The notes under the pieces are model-generated. The model saw nothing but the letters and a program-made list of their open reading frames with translations, did not search any database and was not told the origin of the DNA. A stretch of DNA of 64,000 nucleotides, from assembly GCA_022495005.1 (NCBI GenBank), contig JAGYXB010000442.1:248001-312000 (forward strand), given 5' to 3'. This DNA comes from Rhyacophila brunnea. Lineage: Eukaryota; Arthropoda; Insecta; Trichoptera; Rhyacophilidae. The position numbers were made by a program, and so were the translations under genes. Shown in pieces: positions 50,301 to 58,530 of this stretch; the first letter of the stretch is position 1, and each line of letters begins with the position of its first letter.

Positions 50301-53300
50301 CCTGTTATTGTTTTTCCTTTTTCCAAATAGTCAACGAAAATAATTTCACGTGCATCCCAAAAATACAGTAGCCATAACCTTACCAGCTGATTTTACGGTT
50401 TTCGCCTTCTTTGGACATGGTTTGCCTTCGCAATCCACTGCTTTGACTGTTCTTTCGTCTCGGGAGTATAGTGGTGTATCCATGTTTCATCTACAGCCAC
50501 AAAGCGACGAAAAAATTCATCCGGATTGCGTTGCATGAGCGACAACAGGGCTTTAGAGGCCACCACCCTATTGCGTTTATTGTCGACTGTGAGCAAACGC
50601 GGCACCCATCTTGTAGAAATATTTTTCATGCCCAATTTGTCATGTAAAATAGAAATGACGCTACCTTTTGAGATCCCTGTAACCTCAATTATCTCACTCA
50701 AATTTAATCTTCGGTCAGTTAACACCATATCGTGGATTTTATTGATCATTTCTGGTGTAGTCACCTCTACAAGACGTCCTGAGCGTGGTTCATCCTTTGT
50801 TGATGTACGACCACGTTTAAATTCATTTAACCAGTTATAAATAGCTGCAAGTGAAGGAGCAGATATGCCGTGAACTAAATCCAACTCATTTTTTATTTCC
50901 TTTGCTGTTAACCCTTTTATATTAAAATGTTTAATAACAACTTTAAACTCAATTTTCTCCATTTTCCATTTTTCCATTTTCCACAAGCAAATTTTTTTTA
51001 AATGTACGAGAAACACACAACAACCCGACCAATCTGATTGAAACTTCGCAGCATACTGAATCGGTAGTGCCGCTGCATGAAAACAAACCGCTTGCAGTAC
51101 TAGTCGCGCCACCTGTCAGCTTTTCTAAGGACTTATTGACCCACCCTCGTACCTACCTACTTTATTTTTTTAAACTTAACTTTATCACATAAATATTATT
51201 TTGATAAGTAGATTAGTCAACAGTATTCAATTAAAATGACCTGTAGGATTGTGTTGGTAGTGCAAAGTAAACTGTCCTATTATCACTGAGATTATTTCCA
51301 TAAACCAGCCCAAGGACGTTAACATCTTCGAGTCCTCGTTTTTTCGCTGCCGATTGAAGCTCCACTCCCTCCCTGGCATCCAATCGTCCCACTCCGATCA
51401 CCAAGTCTTTAACAGTCTGCAGGTCAAGGTAGCTGGAATACCAAAGCAATATTTATTTTTCTTTTATTTATTCGTTTGAAAGGAAGATCCTATATTAATG
51501 ATAATTTATTAGTTTTGGGAGAAAGTATATTTACCCTTCTTCTGCTACAATCCCACTATCAGCTTCATACACCAGGTTTGTAGCATATTTTAAAGGAACA
51601 GCTTCTTCGGGGTTAAATGAAAGACATATATCTGATGATCCGATGCTATTAGAAGTGGCCTCAGATTGGATATCACCTGATGGTAAAGAACGCGCACATC
51701 AATGTTTATGATACACAATTCGTTGCATTAATATATGGAGTAGTGATGGATATTAATTAATACAATGAGTAATATTATTATTTAGGTACTTTTGATAATA
51801 ATATGTACCTTGATCATTGCACCTAGGTTGCCTCCACGGTGCTTTACACCAGGTGATAAGTGCTGCAGCTCTTTCAAGTCGTATATGTGCTGTGACATCT
51901 CGCTTCGTGCCGGTTCCATCTGTTTCCCACAGTACGCAACAGCAACCATGATGCATGACCTTTTACATTAAAAAAATAGTCAACACATTATGCTTTAAAT
52001 TCTGAATAATTTCATAAAAACATCGTGCTATCAAAATATAGTTGTGTAACGATATAAACTTTTAACTCTCTGGTAATCTTGATTTATTTGTTTTTATTAA
52101 TATTATAAAGTTATAAATATCTACCTGTAATAGATGATGGTCTCCTGAATCAATGGGAAACATCGTAACACCATGATCATGCGGTAAAGGTTGCACTGGA
52201 CAGTATTGCACTCTAGATTCTACATCGTAGAGGGCTTCGTCTTCTCCACAGTTGTTGCTGTCTGAGGTTGTGCTGCGATGATTGTCTGATGATAGATCAA
52301 AGACTGGATCGCGACAAACTGTTGAAAATGATGATCTGGAAAAAAGATCATTCATGAACAGACCTCTATCAGAGGAAACGCCTAGGTTAGAAAGAGCTAA
52401 TATTGAATTCTTACCGTAAATAATCTCCAAAAGAAGGCACTCCTCCACATTTCCTCGCAAGTCCTAATCTATGTTGATGAAATGAAGCTATGTGGTCCAT
52501 GACAGCTTGTGTCCTATACACCTTCTCCAAGTTTAGCATTCCTTCAGGCCCGACACTACGCCATGCACCCGATGATTCAGCTCCATCGAATGATGCTATG
52601 TACTGTAAAATAAGAATATACCCACAATTTTTTGATATAAGAATTCCGTATTGATATTGTCTTGTTTTAAATTCGAGTTATACACCGAAGTTTGTGTAAA
52701 CGGGTACCTACCTACTTAGATAAATTCCACAAGTTAGTATAAAAGCTTCTAAAATTCTCAAAGGACATTCTACTCTCTGTTTACGCTTTATTCGTTCTGG
52801 ATAGGTACTTGAAACTGAAAACCATACTTAGGTAAAAATAATTTCTTAGAGTAAATAAACTGAGGAAGGAATACCACCACAACATAAAATCGTGAGTGAG
52901 AAACGGAAAACAAATGGAAATCATAAGAGGACAATAAAAAAAGAACCACACAAACCTCTTACCACTTGTCGACATGTCTGCGGTGGCCCACTTTGCAGCA
53001 ATTGACTATTGGAGATGGAATCCGGTATCGATCCTCGTGTAATGTGAGAGCTCGAAGCCATCACTTGGCTGTCGGCGGTTCCGGTACACGAATCTTTTTT
53101 ATTTGCACATAAATTATCGATGCTCGACAGTCTGATATCTCTCTTTATGGAATCGCCTCGCGACGATCGAGCTGTGACAGGACAACTTTCAGAAGCGATA
53201 ATTGTATCGCGTCTCTGCATACACATTTGGCTGTCCACCGACGACAGTCTTGAGTCTCTTTTAAAAAAATCTGTCTGGCTATCTATAGATGCGATTCTAA

Positions 53301-55059
53301 TATCTCTCTTTATTGAATCTCCTCTCGATGTCCTGGGAGAGAACGTTCCACTGTCTGAAGTCACCGTGTCGGTATTTCTGGATAACATGGAACTTTGACT
53401 GTCAATTGACGATAACCTTTTGTCCCTTTTGATTGATTCTCCTCTTGAGCATATAGACGATGATGACTCTTCGCAGTGACTTTCAGATATTGTTTCGGTG
53501 TCCCTTCTAGACAACAATGAGCTCGAGAAAGAGCTCTGACTTTCTATCGAAGATAATCTCAAGTCTTTAAAAAGGGAACCGCCACGCGAGCTTCGCGAGG
53601 ATACCGTCCCACTTGCACTGTCCGAAGTCATAGTGTCGGTGTCTCTCCTTGAAAAAATTGAACTGTGTAAAGACATCTGGCTATCCATTGATGACAGTCG
53701 TATGTCTCTTATTATTGAATCTCCGCGTGAGCTCCGGGCAGAATGAGTCACAGATGGCAGGGTATCAGTGCTATCTCTTTTAGGAAGAATCCTTCTTTCT
53801 GATAAATTTTGACTTTCAGGAAACAGTCTTACATCTTTTTTATTAAATTCTTCTTTAGGGCTTTTGAACGACGGAGATGTTGCCGGATTATCTGTCGATA
53901 GAGTGATGGGATCTATTTTGGAACTATTAGATTCTAAAATTGATCCAAGACTGTCCATCGATGGAATCCTCTCATCTTTTTTATCGGCGTCATCCGATGT
54001 CGGTATTGAGGAGTCGATTTGACAATTGCTATCAGTCACATCTTGTACGCCGGGACTCGTTTCTAATTTGATATTATCAATTTCAGTTATTCTCTCCCTA
54101 TCTACCGGAGTTATATTCTCTTCTATTTGATCACTTTTTGAACCTCGCAGCGCTAAACTTAAAGCGTGCTCATCATCGATACACGATGGACTACTTTCCT
54201 GTTTCGAAGATTCACTTTTTACCGTGGATAGACTACCAGTTGACTCTTTCGTGTCTTTTTTTAATGAGCCACTTTTAGACCCCCTTCCAGCTAAACTGCT
54301 TCTTCTGCCGTCGGTATTGCCAGAAGACTTGATTTTCTTTGGGATTTCTTCTGCATGACAAGATGATGATGAAGATGTGACGCTTTGATTATCTACCGCT
54401 ATTGTATTTCTACTATTCTTTTTAACGGAATCACTCCTTGATGTAATTCCTGAGCAGCCTTGAGACGAACTGTCAGCTCTTCTAACTGACCCTTTTTTCG
54501 AAGGCGATACAGACTTCTTCAGTGAACCCCTGTAAAAGAAATATTTTATTTTTGTAGATAGGTATCGTAATAATACAATAAAATTATTTACACAAAATAA
54601 AGTAGCTAGGTATTATTTGGTAACTAATGAGTAGGAATCAAGCTACATGTGTGAGGTACACATACCTTTTGGCACTTCCATCTCTTCCATACGAATCTCT
54701 CTGAGCCCCTCTTGGATCTCTCTTGGAACTTTCTCTTCTAGAACCATGCTGGTGGCTTTGGGAACCGACGGTGGGTGCTGATTCCAAGATGTCTCTAAAA
54801 TAATATCAATATAATATATATTTTTTTTATTAACAATTATTTAAAAATCAAACGAAAACGTTAAAAAATTTCATAAAATATTCACCTCAACTCCCTAAGA
54901 AATGCACCAAAAAATGGCACAACTCTGCAGGCAGGCATCGCAAGAGCTCTTCCCAACGCTCTCTCATATTCTGCAGAGAGAAGAGCTGCAGAGAGAAAGT
55001 CTAGTCCAGGAACTTGTTCTTCTCCAATGGACGACCAGAATGATTTAAGCTTGCTTGAT
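24045..55059 (-). CDS. PLCE1: Phospholipase C epsilon (phosphoinositide-specific PLC with RasGEF and RA domains), 5' incomplete
   Basis: This enzyme cleaves PIP2 to diacylglycerol and IP3 and links Ras/Rap-type GTPases to calcium and PKC signalling at membranes. I joined 34 exons in phase, 2259 residues to the TGA at 24045, listed by block in separate entries. Domain order is RasGEF (part), PH-like, EF-hands, X, acidic linker, Y, C2, RA1, RA2, basic/Ser-rich tail. The RasGEF and paired RA domains separate this from the beta, gamma and delta classes. Catalytic residues are all present (SSHN, VELD, HGH, SVEN). The first exon seen starts in mid-RasGEF with one base of a split codon, so upstream exons are missing, probably beyond 64000. 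The gene hosts CSTF1 on the other strand in one intron. The symbol is the human orthologue name. Confidence 0.92.
25412..25629 (-). repeat. tRNA-derived SINE, family B
   Basis: Read on the minus strand, this has a tRNA-like head (box-B-like GGTTTAATTCCGGTGAGGTC) followed by a body ending GGTCATGG-like and CTGTTGTAGGGTT. It resembles the copy split at 37807-37901/38546-38660 and the plus copy at 39106-39278. It lies in a PLC-epsilon intron. Confidence 0.7.
26449..26700 (-). mobile_element. RTE-type LINE 3' remnant, copy 2
   Basis: A CATCATCATCAG microsatellite marks its 3' end on the minus strand. It shares the AGAGTACGCAATGTGATAGAGG-like block with 11900-12166. It lies in a PLC-epsilon intron and is not open. 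Confidence 0.6.
26726..26983. mobile_element. 258-bp CGTCG-ended MITE, copy 2 (opposite orientation to copy 1)
   Basis: The left end is CGTCGCTATAGGATTGGTTT; the right end is the complement with one change in the last base. ATAT flanks both ends (26722-26725 and 26984-26987). It lies in a PLC-epsilon intron between two RTE remnants. Confidence 0.85.
27086..27440 (-). mobile_element. RTE-type LINE 3' remnant, copy 3
   Basis: It has the same start as the 26449 copy (CATCATTATCAGCC, then GATTCACTACTAGATGAAG) and a diverged body, with GCGCACTCTTGTCTG shared. It is non-coding now and lies in a PLC-epsilon intron. Confidence 0.55.
27813..28883 (-). CDS. PLCE1: PLC-epsilon RA1 and RA2 exons
   Basis: The exons are 28883-28712, 28329-28127 and 27995-27813. 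The first two give RA1 ([20 protein letters not shown], then [10 protein letters not shown]). The third gives most of RA2 ([19 protein letters not shown], then [14 protein letters not shown]), which aligns well with vertebrate RA2 around its V-H-D-V-S-P-E motif. In vertebrates RA2 binds activated Ras/Rap. Binding competence here cannot be judged from sequence alone. Confidence 0.9.
28972..29607 (-). CDS. PLCE1: PLC-epsilon C2 domain exons
   Basis: The exons are 29607-29385 and 29096-28972. They encode the post-Y strand region ([20 protein letters not shown]), a core ending [11 protein letters not shown], and [17 protein letters not shown] to [13 protein letters not shown]. Both the order and the N-P-x-W-N-E motif match PLC C2 domains. 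A C2 domain of this type packs against the catalytic barrel. Confidence 0.9.
29920..30330. other. GC-richer block inside a PLC-epsilon intron
   Basis: About 400 bp are clearly richer in G, C and CpG than the flanks (for example GGACGCGT and GCGCGGCC). They include a near-palindromic AGGCCGCGTGGACACG region. I see no splice-flanked frame. It could be a regulatory or alternative promoter region, or an old insertion. Confidence 0.3.
30595..32425 (-). CDS. PLCE1: PLC-epsilon linker end and Y catalytic half
   Basis: The exons are 32425-32226, 32099-31977, 31090-30936 and 30786-30595. The Y domain starts at [20 protein letters not shown] and continues with [27 protein letters not shown] and [10 protein letters not shown], then [15 protein letters not shown] and [10 protein letters not shown]. 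The arginine and tyrosine of R-T-Y-P that line the PIP2 pocket are kept. The serine usually found just before the C-T-L-G-E stretch is a threonine here. Confidence 0.9.
32666..34274 (-). CDS. PLCE1: PLC-epsilon X half (second exon) and acidic X-Y linker
   Basis: The exons are 34274-34050, 33090-32936 and 32808-32666. The first carries [11 protein letters not shown] (catalytic Glu and Asp), YHGHTFT (second catalytic His) and SVENHCS (Glu). The second has [11 protein letters not shown] and the lysines of [10 protein letters not shown]. The third is the linker with [16 protein letters not shown], an acidic stretch of the type that blocks the active site in other PLCs until the enzyme docks on the membrane. 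Confidence 0.92.
33475..33545 (+). repeat. tRNA-like SINE head (family C), degenerate
   Basis: A box-A-like TCGGTAAAGCACAATG and a box-B-like GTGGACTCCAGTCTC stand at tRNA spacing. They resemble 1146-1230. It lies in a PLC-epsilon intron. Confidence 0.35.
33641..33950. mobile_element. 310-bp hAT-like MITE with perfect 8-bp duplication
   Basis: The ends are CATGGCCCCCA and its complement TGGGGGCCATG. ACCTAGTT is duplicated at 33633-33640 and 33951-33958. The interior is GC-rich with a G run and has no ORF. A truncated relative is at 12498-12580. Eight-bp duplications fit hAT, but CATGG is not the usual CAGGG start. Confidence 0.85.
35343..45328 (+). CDS. CSTF1: Cleavage stimulation factor subunit 1 (CstF-50), complete
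   Basis: Eleven exons join in phase to 432 residues: 35343-35416, 35956-36042, 37535-37635, 38806-38960, 40332-40423, 40528-40666, 41287-41447, 41635-41785, 42349-42442, 42617-42767 and 45235-45328. Human CSTF1 is 431 residues. The N-terminal helical segment ([18 protein letters not shown]) is the family's homodimerisation domain. WD40 repeats follow, with signatures [34 protein letters not shown] and [13 protein letters not shown]. The protein is part of the CstF complex that binds the GU-rich element downstream of poly(A) sites. The gene lies wholly in one PLC-epsilon intron on the opposite strand. The last intron (2.5 kb) is loaded with repeats. Confidence 0.95.
36638..36842 (-). repeat. 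SINE family A copy
   Basis: On the minus strand the head has CCAGGTTCGAATCCCGGGTC (box B) and the body carries GAGGACCGTATGATCCTC-like sequence. It is diverged from the 10606 copy and lies in CSTF1 intron 2. Confidence 0.7.
37807..38660 (-). repeat. SINE family B copy split by an insertion
   Basis: The 37807-37901 part is the body and the 38546-38660 part is the tRNA-like head (minus strand, GGGTTCAATCTCGGTGAGGTC without its last base in the box B area). A 644-bp insertion with an 11-bp duplication separates them. It lies in CSTF1 intron 3. Confidence 0.75.
37902..38545 (-). mobile_element. 644-bp insertion carrying a THAP-like first exon
   Basis: It is flanked by the exact 11-bp repeat CACCCAGGCTT (37891-37901, 38546-38556), the pre-insertion SINE sequence. 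On the minus strand it holds an ATG frame [20 protein letters not shown] followed by TFHR and a GTAAGT donor. This resembles the start of a THAP zinc finger (M-V-x-C, F-H-x-F-P), with the second Cys lost. THAP domains occur in P-element-type transposases and many host genes. I see no terminal inverted repeats. The left edge starts AGACTATAGATACATCT. Confidence 0.6.
39106..39278 (+). repeat. SINE family B copy, plus strand
   Basis: The tRNA-like head has box A (TTTAAGGCACTGGCC) and box B (GGGTTCGATTACCGGTGAGG). The body has GTGTTTGTGATTGTTTCACC and ends near CATGACATGTTGTAATGTTA. It lies in CSTF1 intron 4. Confidence 0.75.
40975..41101 (+). repeat. SINE family A copy, 5' truncated
   Basis: The body words ATGGACCTACTAAG, CACTTCCACAATGTGGAGGC and TTTTAGGATCGGAC match the downstream part of the 10606 SINE; the tRNA head is absent. 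It lies in CSTF1 intron 6. Confidence 0.7.
41955..42074 (-). repeat. SINE family A-like head
   Basis: On the minus strand it has a tRNA-like head and GGTTCCATCCCCGCGTCTGG in the box-B position, then CAAAAATCATGTTG, as in other A copies. The 3' body is missing. It lies in CSTF1 intron 8. Confidence 0.5.
42856..43376. repeat. Small foldbacks with ACACAAAAACGTA arms
   Basis: AACACAAAAACGTATTG at 42860 pairs with a nearby GCGTTTTTGAGTTA. A second foldback runs from GTAACACAAAAACGTATCGC (43273) to GCGTTTTTGTGTTAC (about 43361). A half-site AACACGAAAACGTA lies near 44921. The SINE at 43031-43257 sits between the first two. They look like fragments of one element family in the last CSTF1 intron. 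Confidence 0.5.
43031..43257 (-). repeat. SINE family A copy, nearly full length
   Basis: On the minus strand it has GGCCGCGCGGCTTAAGTG (box A area), GGTTCGAATCCTGGGTCTG (box B area), then the CCTCTACTCTGTGGAGG and CCTATTAGGATCGGAC body. It is the closest relative of the 10606 copy in the window. Confidence 0.8.
43563..43850 (+). pseudogene. Transposase-like gene fragment (Cys motif region)
   Basis: Broken frames read [20 protein letters not shown], then [19 protein letters not shown]. The F-N-x-x-F-x-x-P-K-K-D-x-C-x-x-C pattern is typical of repetitive insect transposon proteins. It may be the downstream part of the gene whose N-terminal part is at 14622-15290. Stops and frameshifts make it a fossil. 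Confidence 0.5.
44302..44555. mobile_element. 254-bp near-perfect foldback MITE with CGTCG ends
   Basis: The two halves are nearly complete reverse complements over about 115 bp around a short A/T loop (arms include TTTCAGGGGAAACAAAAAA and TTGATACCTTTTAACTTA). The ends are CGTCGCTTCAGAAACAAC and GTTGTTTCTTAAGCGACG, flanked on both sides by ATAT (44298-44301, 44556-44559). It lies in the last CSTF1 intron. Confidence 0.88.
45439..45444 (+). terminator. CSTF1: Candidate poly(A) signal of CSTF1
   Basis: AATAAA lies 111 bases after the CSTF1 stop codon. It is the first plausible hexamer downstream of the TAG at 45326-45328. Confidence 0.5.
46799..46964 (-). CDS. PLCE1: PLC-epsilon X half (first exon)
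   Basis: The exon encodes [20 protein letters not shown] and [14 protein letters not shown], with the first catalytic His and the Asn of S-S-H-N. The next exon (34274) starts with [12 protein letters not shown], so a 12.5-kb intron falls between the catalytic His-Asn and Glu-Asp pairs. CSTF1 occupies that intron. Confidence 0.92.
47243..49116 (-). CDS. PLCE1: PLC-epsilon EF-hand region and preceding Ser-rich linker exons
   Basis: The exons are 49116-48995, 48873-48760, 48270-48148, 48026-47893, 47806-47574 and 47370-47243. The first two are Ser/Pro-rich linker ([17 protein letters not shown]). The rest are helical and match the EF-hand region before the X domain ([33 protein letters not shown], and [19 protein letters not shown]). 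The loops lack a full set of calcium ligands, as is usual in PLCs, so they are probably structural. Confidence 0.85.
48588..48640 (+). repeat. tRNA-like SINE head fragment (family C)
   Basis: The box-B-like GCGGGTCCGAGTCCCGGTC stands out from AT-rich intron DNA. It resembles the heads at 1146 and 55284. Confidence 0.3.
49271..52335 (-). CDS. PLCE1: PLC-epsilon PH-like region exons
   Basis: The exons are 52335-52125, 51959-51809, 51676-51535, 51432-51241, 49648-49495 and 49393-49271. They include [65 protein letters not shown] and [19 protein letters not shown]. The beta-strand-like order and the C-terminal W-x-x-G-L helix fit a PH domain placed between RasGEF and EF-hands. A mariner element has landed in the intron between the fourth and fifth of these exons. 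Confidence 0.85.
49678..49724. repeat. Tandem 23-bp duplication in a PLC-epsilon intron
   Basis: A T-rich unit ending TTTATGGGAACTCCA occurs twice in direct succession next to the mariner insertion. It is a simple tandem duplication. Confidence 0.85.
49848..51149 (-). mobile_element. Mariner-family transposon, 1302 bp, inactivated
   Basis: The terminal inverted repeats start CGAGGGTGGGTCAATAA and run about 29 bp with few mismatches. TA is duplicated at 49846-49847 and 51150-51151. Length and TA target are classic for mariner. It lies in the PLC-epsilon intron between 51241 and 49648. Confidence 0.95.
49912..50962 (-). pseudogene. Mariner transposase, frameshifted
   Basis: It reads from [20 protein letters not shown] (helix-turn-helix region) through [12 protein letters not shown] (first catalytic Asp) to [20 protein letters not shown] near the end, the D,D34D signature of mariner. 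Several frameshifts and stops lie between about 50430 and 50190, so no full-length enzyme is made. Confidence 0.9.
52415..55059 (-). CDS. PLCE1: PLC-epsilon RasGEF (CDC25-like) exons with a giant loop insertion
   Basis: The exons are 55059-54886, 54794-54666, 54529-52963 and 52602-52415. The first encodes [14 protein letters not shown] and [15 protein letters not shown], the conserved P-(Y/F)-F-G-x-(Y/F)-L-x-x-L of RasGEF domains. The last encodes [20 protein letters not shown] and IASFHQHRL, matching the later I-N-F-x-K-R helix. In typical RasGEFs these are separated by a loop of tens of residues. Here about 565 residues of Ser/Arg/Asp/Thr-rich sequence intervene. The N-terminal part of the domain is not in the exons found. 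Confidence 0.85.
53110..53727 (-). repeat. PLCE1: Coding tandem repeat, [21 protein letters not shown]
   Basis: Five to six imperfect copies of a 40-55-residue unit are present. Each has SRGDSI(K/I)RDIRLSS(I/M)DSQ followed by a SRRDT(D/E)T and S-E-S or S-D-S stretch. Core starts map near 53727, 53586, 53445, 53325 and 53160, with a half copy near 53268. The R-x-S and R-L-S-S sites resemble basophilic kinase targets. DNA-level similarity between copies is visible too, so the array probably grew by duplication. Confidence 0.85.
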
Positions 55060-55283
55060 CTAAAAATAGAAAACCAATGATGTCTGGGGCGATTTAGGTA
55101 CCTACAATCATTTTTAAATACAAGAAATGTGTAGTTAATTCGGTATTCATAAATTCCGTTAAACACCAGACGCTATCTATAAATCATGTCAGCAATATCA
55201 TTACCCTGGTTTAATTACAAAGTTGGTCGCTAGTTTACGTAGGTAGTCATTAGAATTAATTATAATAATATAAATTGCTCAAA

Positions 55284-55350
55284 TGATAAGTGCACTCGCC
55301 CACCGGAACAGTGAAAGAGGTGAGTTCGAATCCCGCTCTGTCCAACTTTG
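55284..55350 (+). repeat. tRNA-like SINE head (family C)
   Basis: GATAAGTGCACTCGCCC (box A area) and GTGAGTTCGAATCCCGCTC (box B area) stand at tRNA spacing, followed by CTGAGATCTTTCAAAATTT. No acceptor stem is formed, so it is not a tRNA gene. Confidence 0.5.
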
Positions 55351-58247
55351 GTTTCTCTGAGATCTTTCAAAATTTATGTATTTTCAATATTAAGTTAAGA
55401 ATATGACAAGCTTAAATCATGTGTATATTCGGTACCTTTTGAATACAATAATTCGAGTGCTTAAAGTCAAACAACGTTATCTACAAAAGAGTTTTTTTTG
55501 TTGAGATAACGTTATTTTACATTTACGGCTACATGATAGTCAAACAACGTTATGTCAATCTTTTCTAATTTCTTCTTAAATCGTCAGTAAATTTTAACAT
55601 TAACAACATAAATTACCCTTGTTTTCATATATTTTTAAAGCTATTCCTATAAATTTTAACATCATCATATGCAAGATAAATGTACAATACACAATAAATT
55701 ATAAAATATGACCATTAGATTTTAAATAAACATTTCCCTTGTTGAGTTACAAGAATCTAAAATAACGATTTTTGGTTCTCCTGTAAAGGTGCACTTTTGT
55801 AGATAGTGTTGTTTGACATGAAGCCCTCGAATTATAGGTACCAACGTGATTGAAATGGGTAGGTACTTAACCATTTAAATACCTATGTTTTAAGGAAGTG
55901 TGTATTTACGTTAATAATCTAACTAGCTATTTAGGATGTTGGGATTTGTTCAGCACTGAATAAAATACACATTATTTATTAATGCAGGTTTTTAGACATA
56001 ATGAAAGCCTCAGAAACATACATTTTTTTATTGACTCTACAATCCGACGTGGATCTTAGTCGCCTCACGAAGAAATGGGTATTAGCTCAATTCGGTCAAT
56101 ATACACATTGAAAAGGACGTGTGAATTTTCCTAGATCCTCGACCTAGACTATAATATCATAGTGTGTGTAATAAAATCACAGTTAGTTCGAGTTAGGTGT
56201 CTACTTTACTATTTGTATTCCTATTACGAATAGAAACTGCGATTTCGATTTTGTTGTGATGTATTAATAATAAAGAAATAGTTATAAGTATTATGTATAT
56301 CAATATAAACACGTAGTATAGGTACCCATATTCCGTAAAATTTTCCTCACGGTCGACATTATTTTCGTGATTCACAAAAAAAATCTTTTCGCATAAAACG
56401 TGGAATCTTTTTTTAGGACGTGAACAAAAATTCCGTAGCCAAAATTTGGGGGGTTTTTCACCAAATCTTCAATGACGATTTCCTACCGCTACCAGATACT
56501 TATTATTCTGGAAATTTTCACCTTGTTTTCGAAGGCTCGAAAAGTCGAAACGGTGGTTTTCAAATAAGTTGCCTTCTGTTGGATAATCGACATCGGAGTT
56601 GGGTCGCTTTTGCTACCTCACAGAGAATGTAAATATTAGGTATCGCTATCTTACATTCAAAACATACGAAGCGGAAAGATTTTCTCTTTACGTGTTACTT
56701 TTTTGTTTCTAATAGCTTCTTTACATATATTTAACATAGAAGATGAATAGAAAAAAAGGTTGCGATAGAAAATATTCCCAAAAATGATATAGATACCAAA
56801 GTATCAAGCTACCAACTTAAATATAAAACGCTTGTAGGCTTATACAACAATATCATTAGGTAATACCTATTTAAAGACATCCATTTTGTCACAAGAATAG
56901 CCTAATCTAATTCCCCTAATGGAATGTTGGGGCAAGAACCCTCTAGCCATATATTATAATGTATTATGGTAGGATACTATACATATGTTTAGAAGTACAG
57001 TATGACGTCGGTAGGTCCAACCATTTACTAATCTACTAGGCAGAATAAATATTTTTTCTGTTTACAATTAATATTATTTCTAGTTACATTATACATTTGT
57101 CTTGATTGATCTGTCCGTTTGTCTGTTTGTAACGCATACACTGTCTCTCTCTGAGGCACGTACATTTTCACGCGAAAGAGTTTACGTCTTTGTTGCGCGA
57201 TCGCATAACTAGAACACCCATGTTGCATCCCTTAATCGCTTAGTCATGTAGTATATGCATTTCGCTCACACGCTTCTTAGCCCATTCACTGTATTTTATT
57301 CAAATCGATGAGTTAGTTATTTAAATATGAATATGAATAGAAATAGTAATATTGTTAGCTATATAGTATTATTAAGCGCATCGACCAGAATGTTGACAAG
57401 TGGCGCTGCCACCGGGTATTGTTTTCTGGTTGTTTATAAAGTTACATTTCACGTATGAGATGTGCCTACATTTTACTAATGAATAAACAACACAACGTAA
57501 ATAATTACCATGGCGTATATCGTAATAATGAATTAGATATTTTTAATGGTTGTTTACTCCCAGAGGACTTGGTTTGTGTTAAGCAGGGAAGATAAATGAA
57601 ATTTATTTTCCTATACTTTTCAAGAAACAAAATAATACTGCAGCTAAATAATATGATCATCAAAAGAAAACCTTTCACAAATTAGGTACATATTGTTATA
57701 GTATACCTATTGTCTCACAAATATTACCTACGCTATGTTTGTTTTGTTTCCAGGTAACGTGTTTCGTATAAAAAACGTTCGCGGAACGCATTTTATTTGT
57801 GGACTAACAAAAAGCACACGTTTTCATAGGTACTATAATAGCCTGCGCTGTATTCACAATACGCCTACGTGCAATACATACCAATAACCCCTAAATACAA
57901 GGGTAACGATTTAGTACATGATAATTAGGGGTCGCGGAAAAATGGAATTATGACAAGAAACGAAAAAGTTGCTTCACGCGTGGGGTGAATCGGTGTAAAC
58001 GTATAGGTATAAACAAACTAGATTCTAGAACCTTGTTATGAATAATTTCCAATTATTCCAGTATCTCTAGGGGAAAATGTGTATTGCCTCCACGTGTAGC
58101 ATTATTAAAACTTAATAATGACCATTAGCGAGCAAATAAACTAAGTACATATATGAAAATTAATACTATAGACCGAGGGTAAGTAATTGATGGCATTTAA
58201 ATTTAAATAATAATTTAATTAAGTCGTGTACTAGTCTGTTTTCGTCG

Positions 58248-58530
58248 TTTTTGCGACCCGGATTTTGTTTTTCGACATCTTCATGCAATATGCGCACTCA
58301 TTAATGATAAATGCACACTGACGATAATAGACTAATATACTATCTGACGACGAATACAGTTAATTCTCATTTATATAACAAATTAATATAATAAAAAAAC
58401 GATTTTTAATTTGTTATATAAGCGAGACTTAATTGTATTCGTCGTCAGTGTATATTAACCATCGGTGAATGCCTGAAGATGCCGAAAGGCAAAACTTGGC
58501 TCGCAAAAAATGACTCAAATGGAATAGTTA
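58248..58530. mobile_element. Foldback element, imperfect
   Basis: The outer arms (TTTTTGCGACCCGGATTTTG and its diverged complement ending near 58518) enclose inner arms CTGACGACGAATACAGTTAA and the complement near 58408-58449. Arm identity is lower than in the other MITEs, so it is an old copy. No target duplication was found. Confidence 0.55.
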
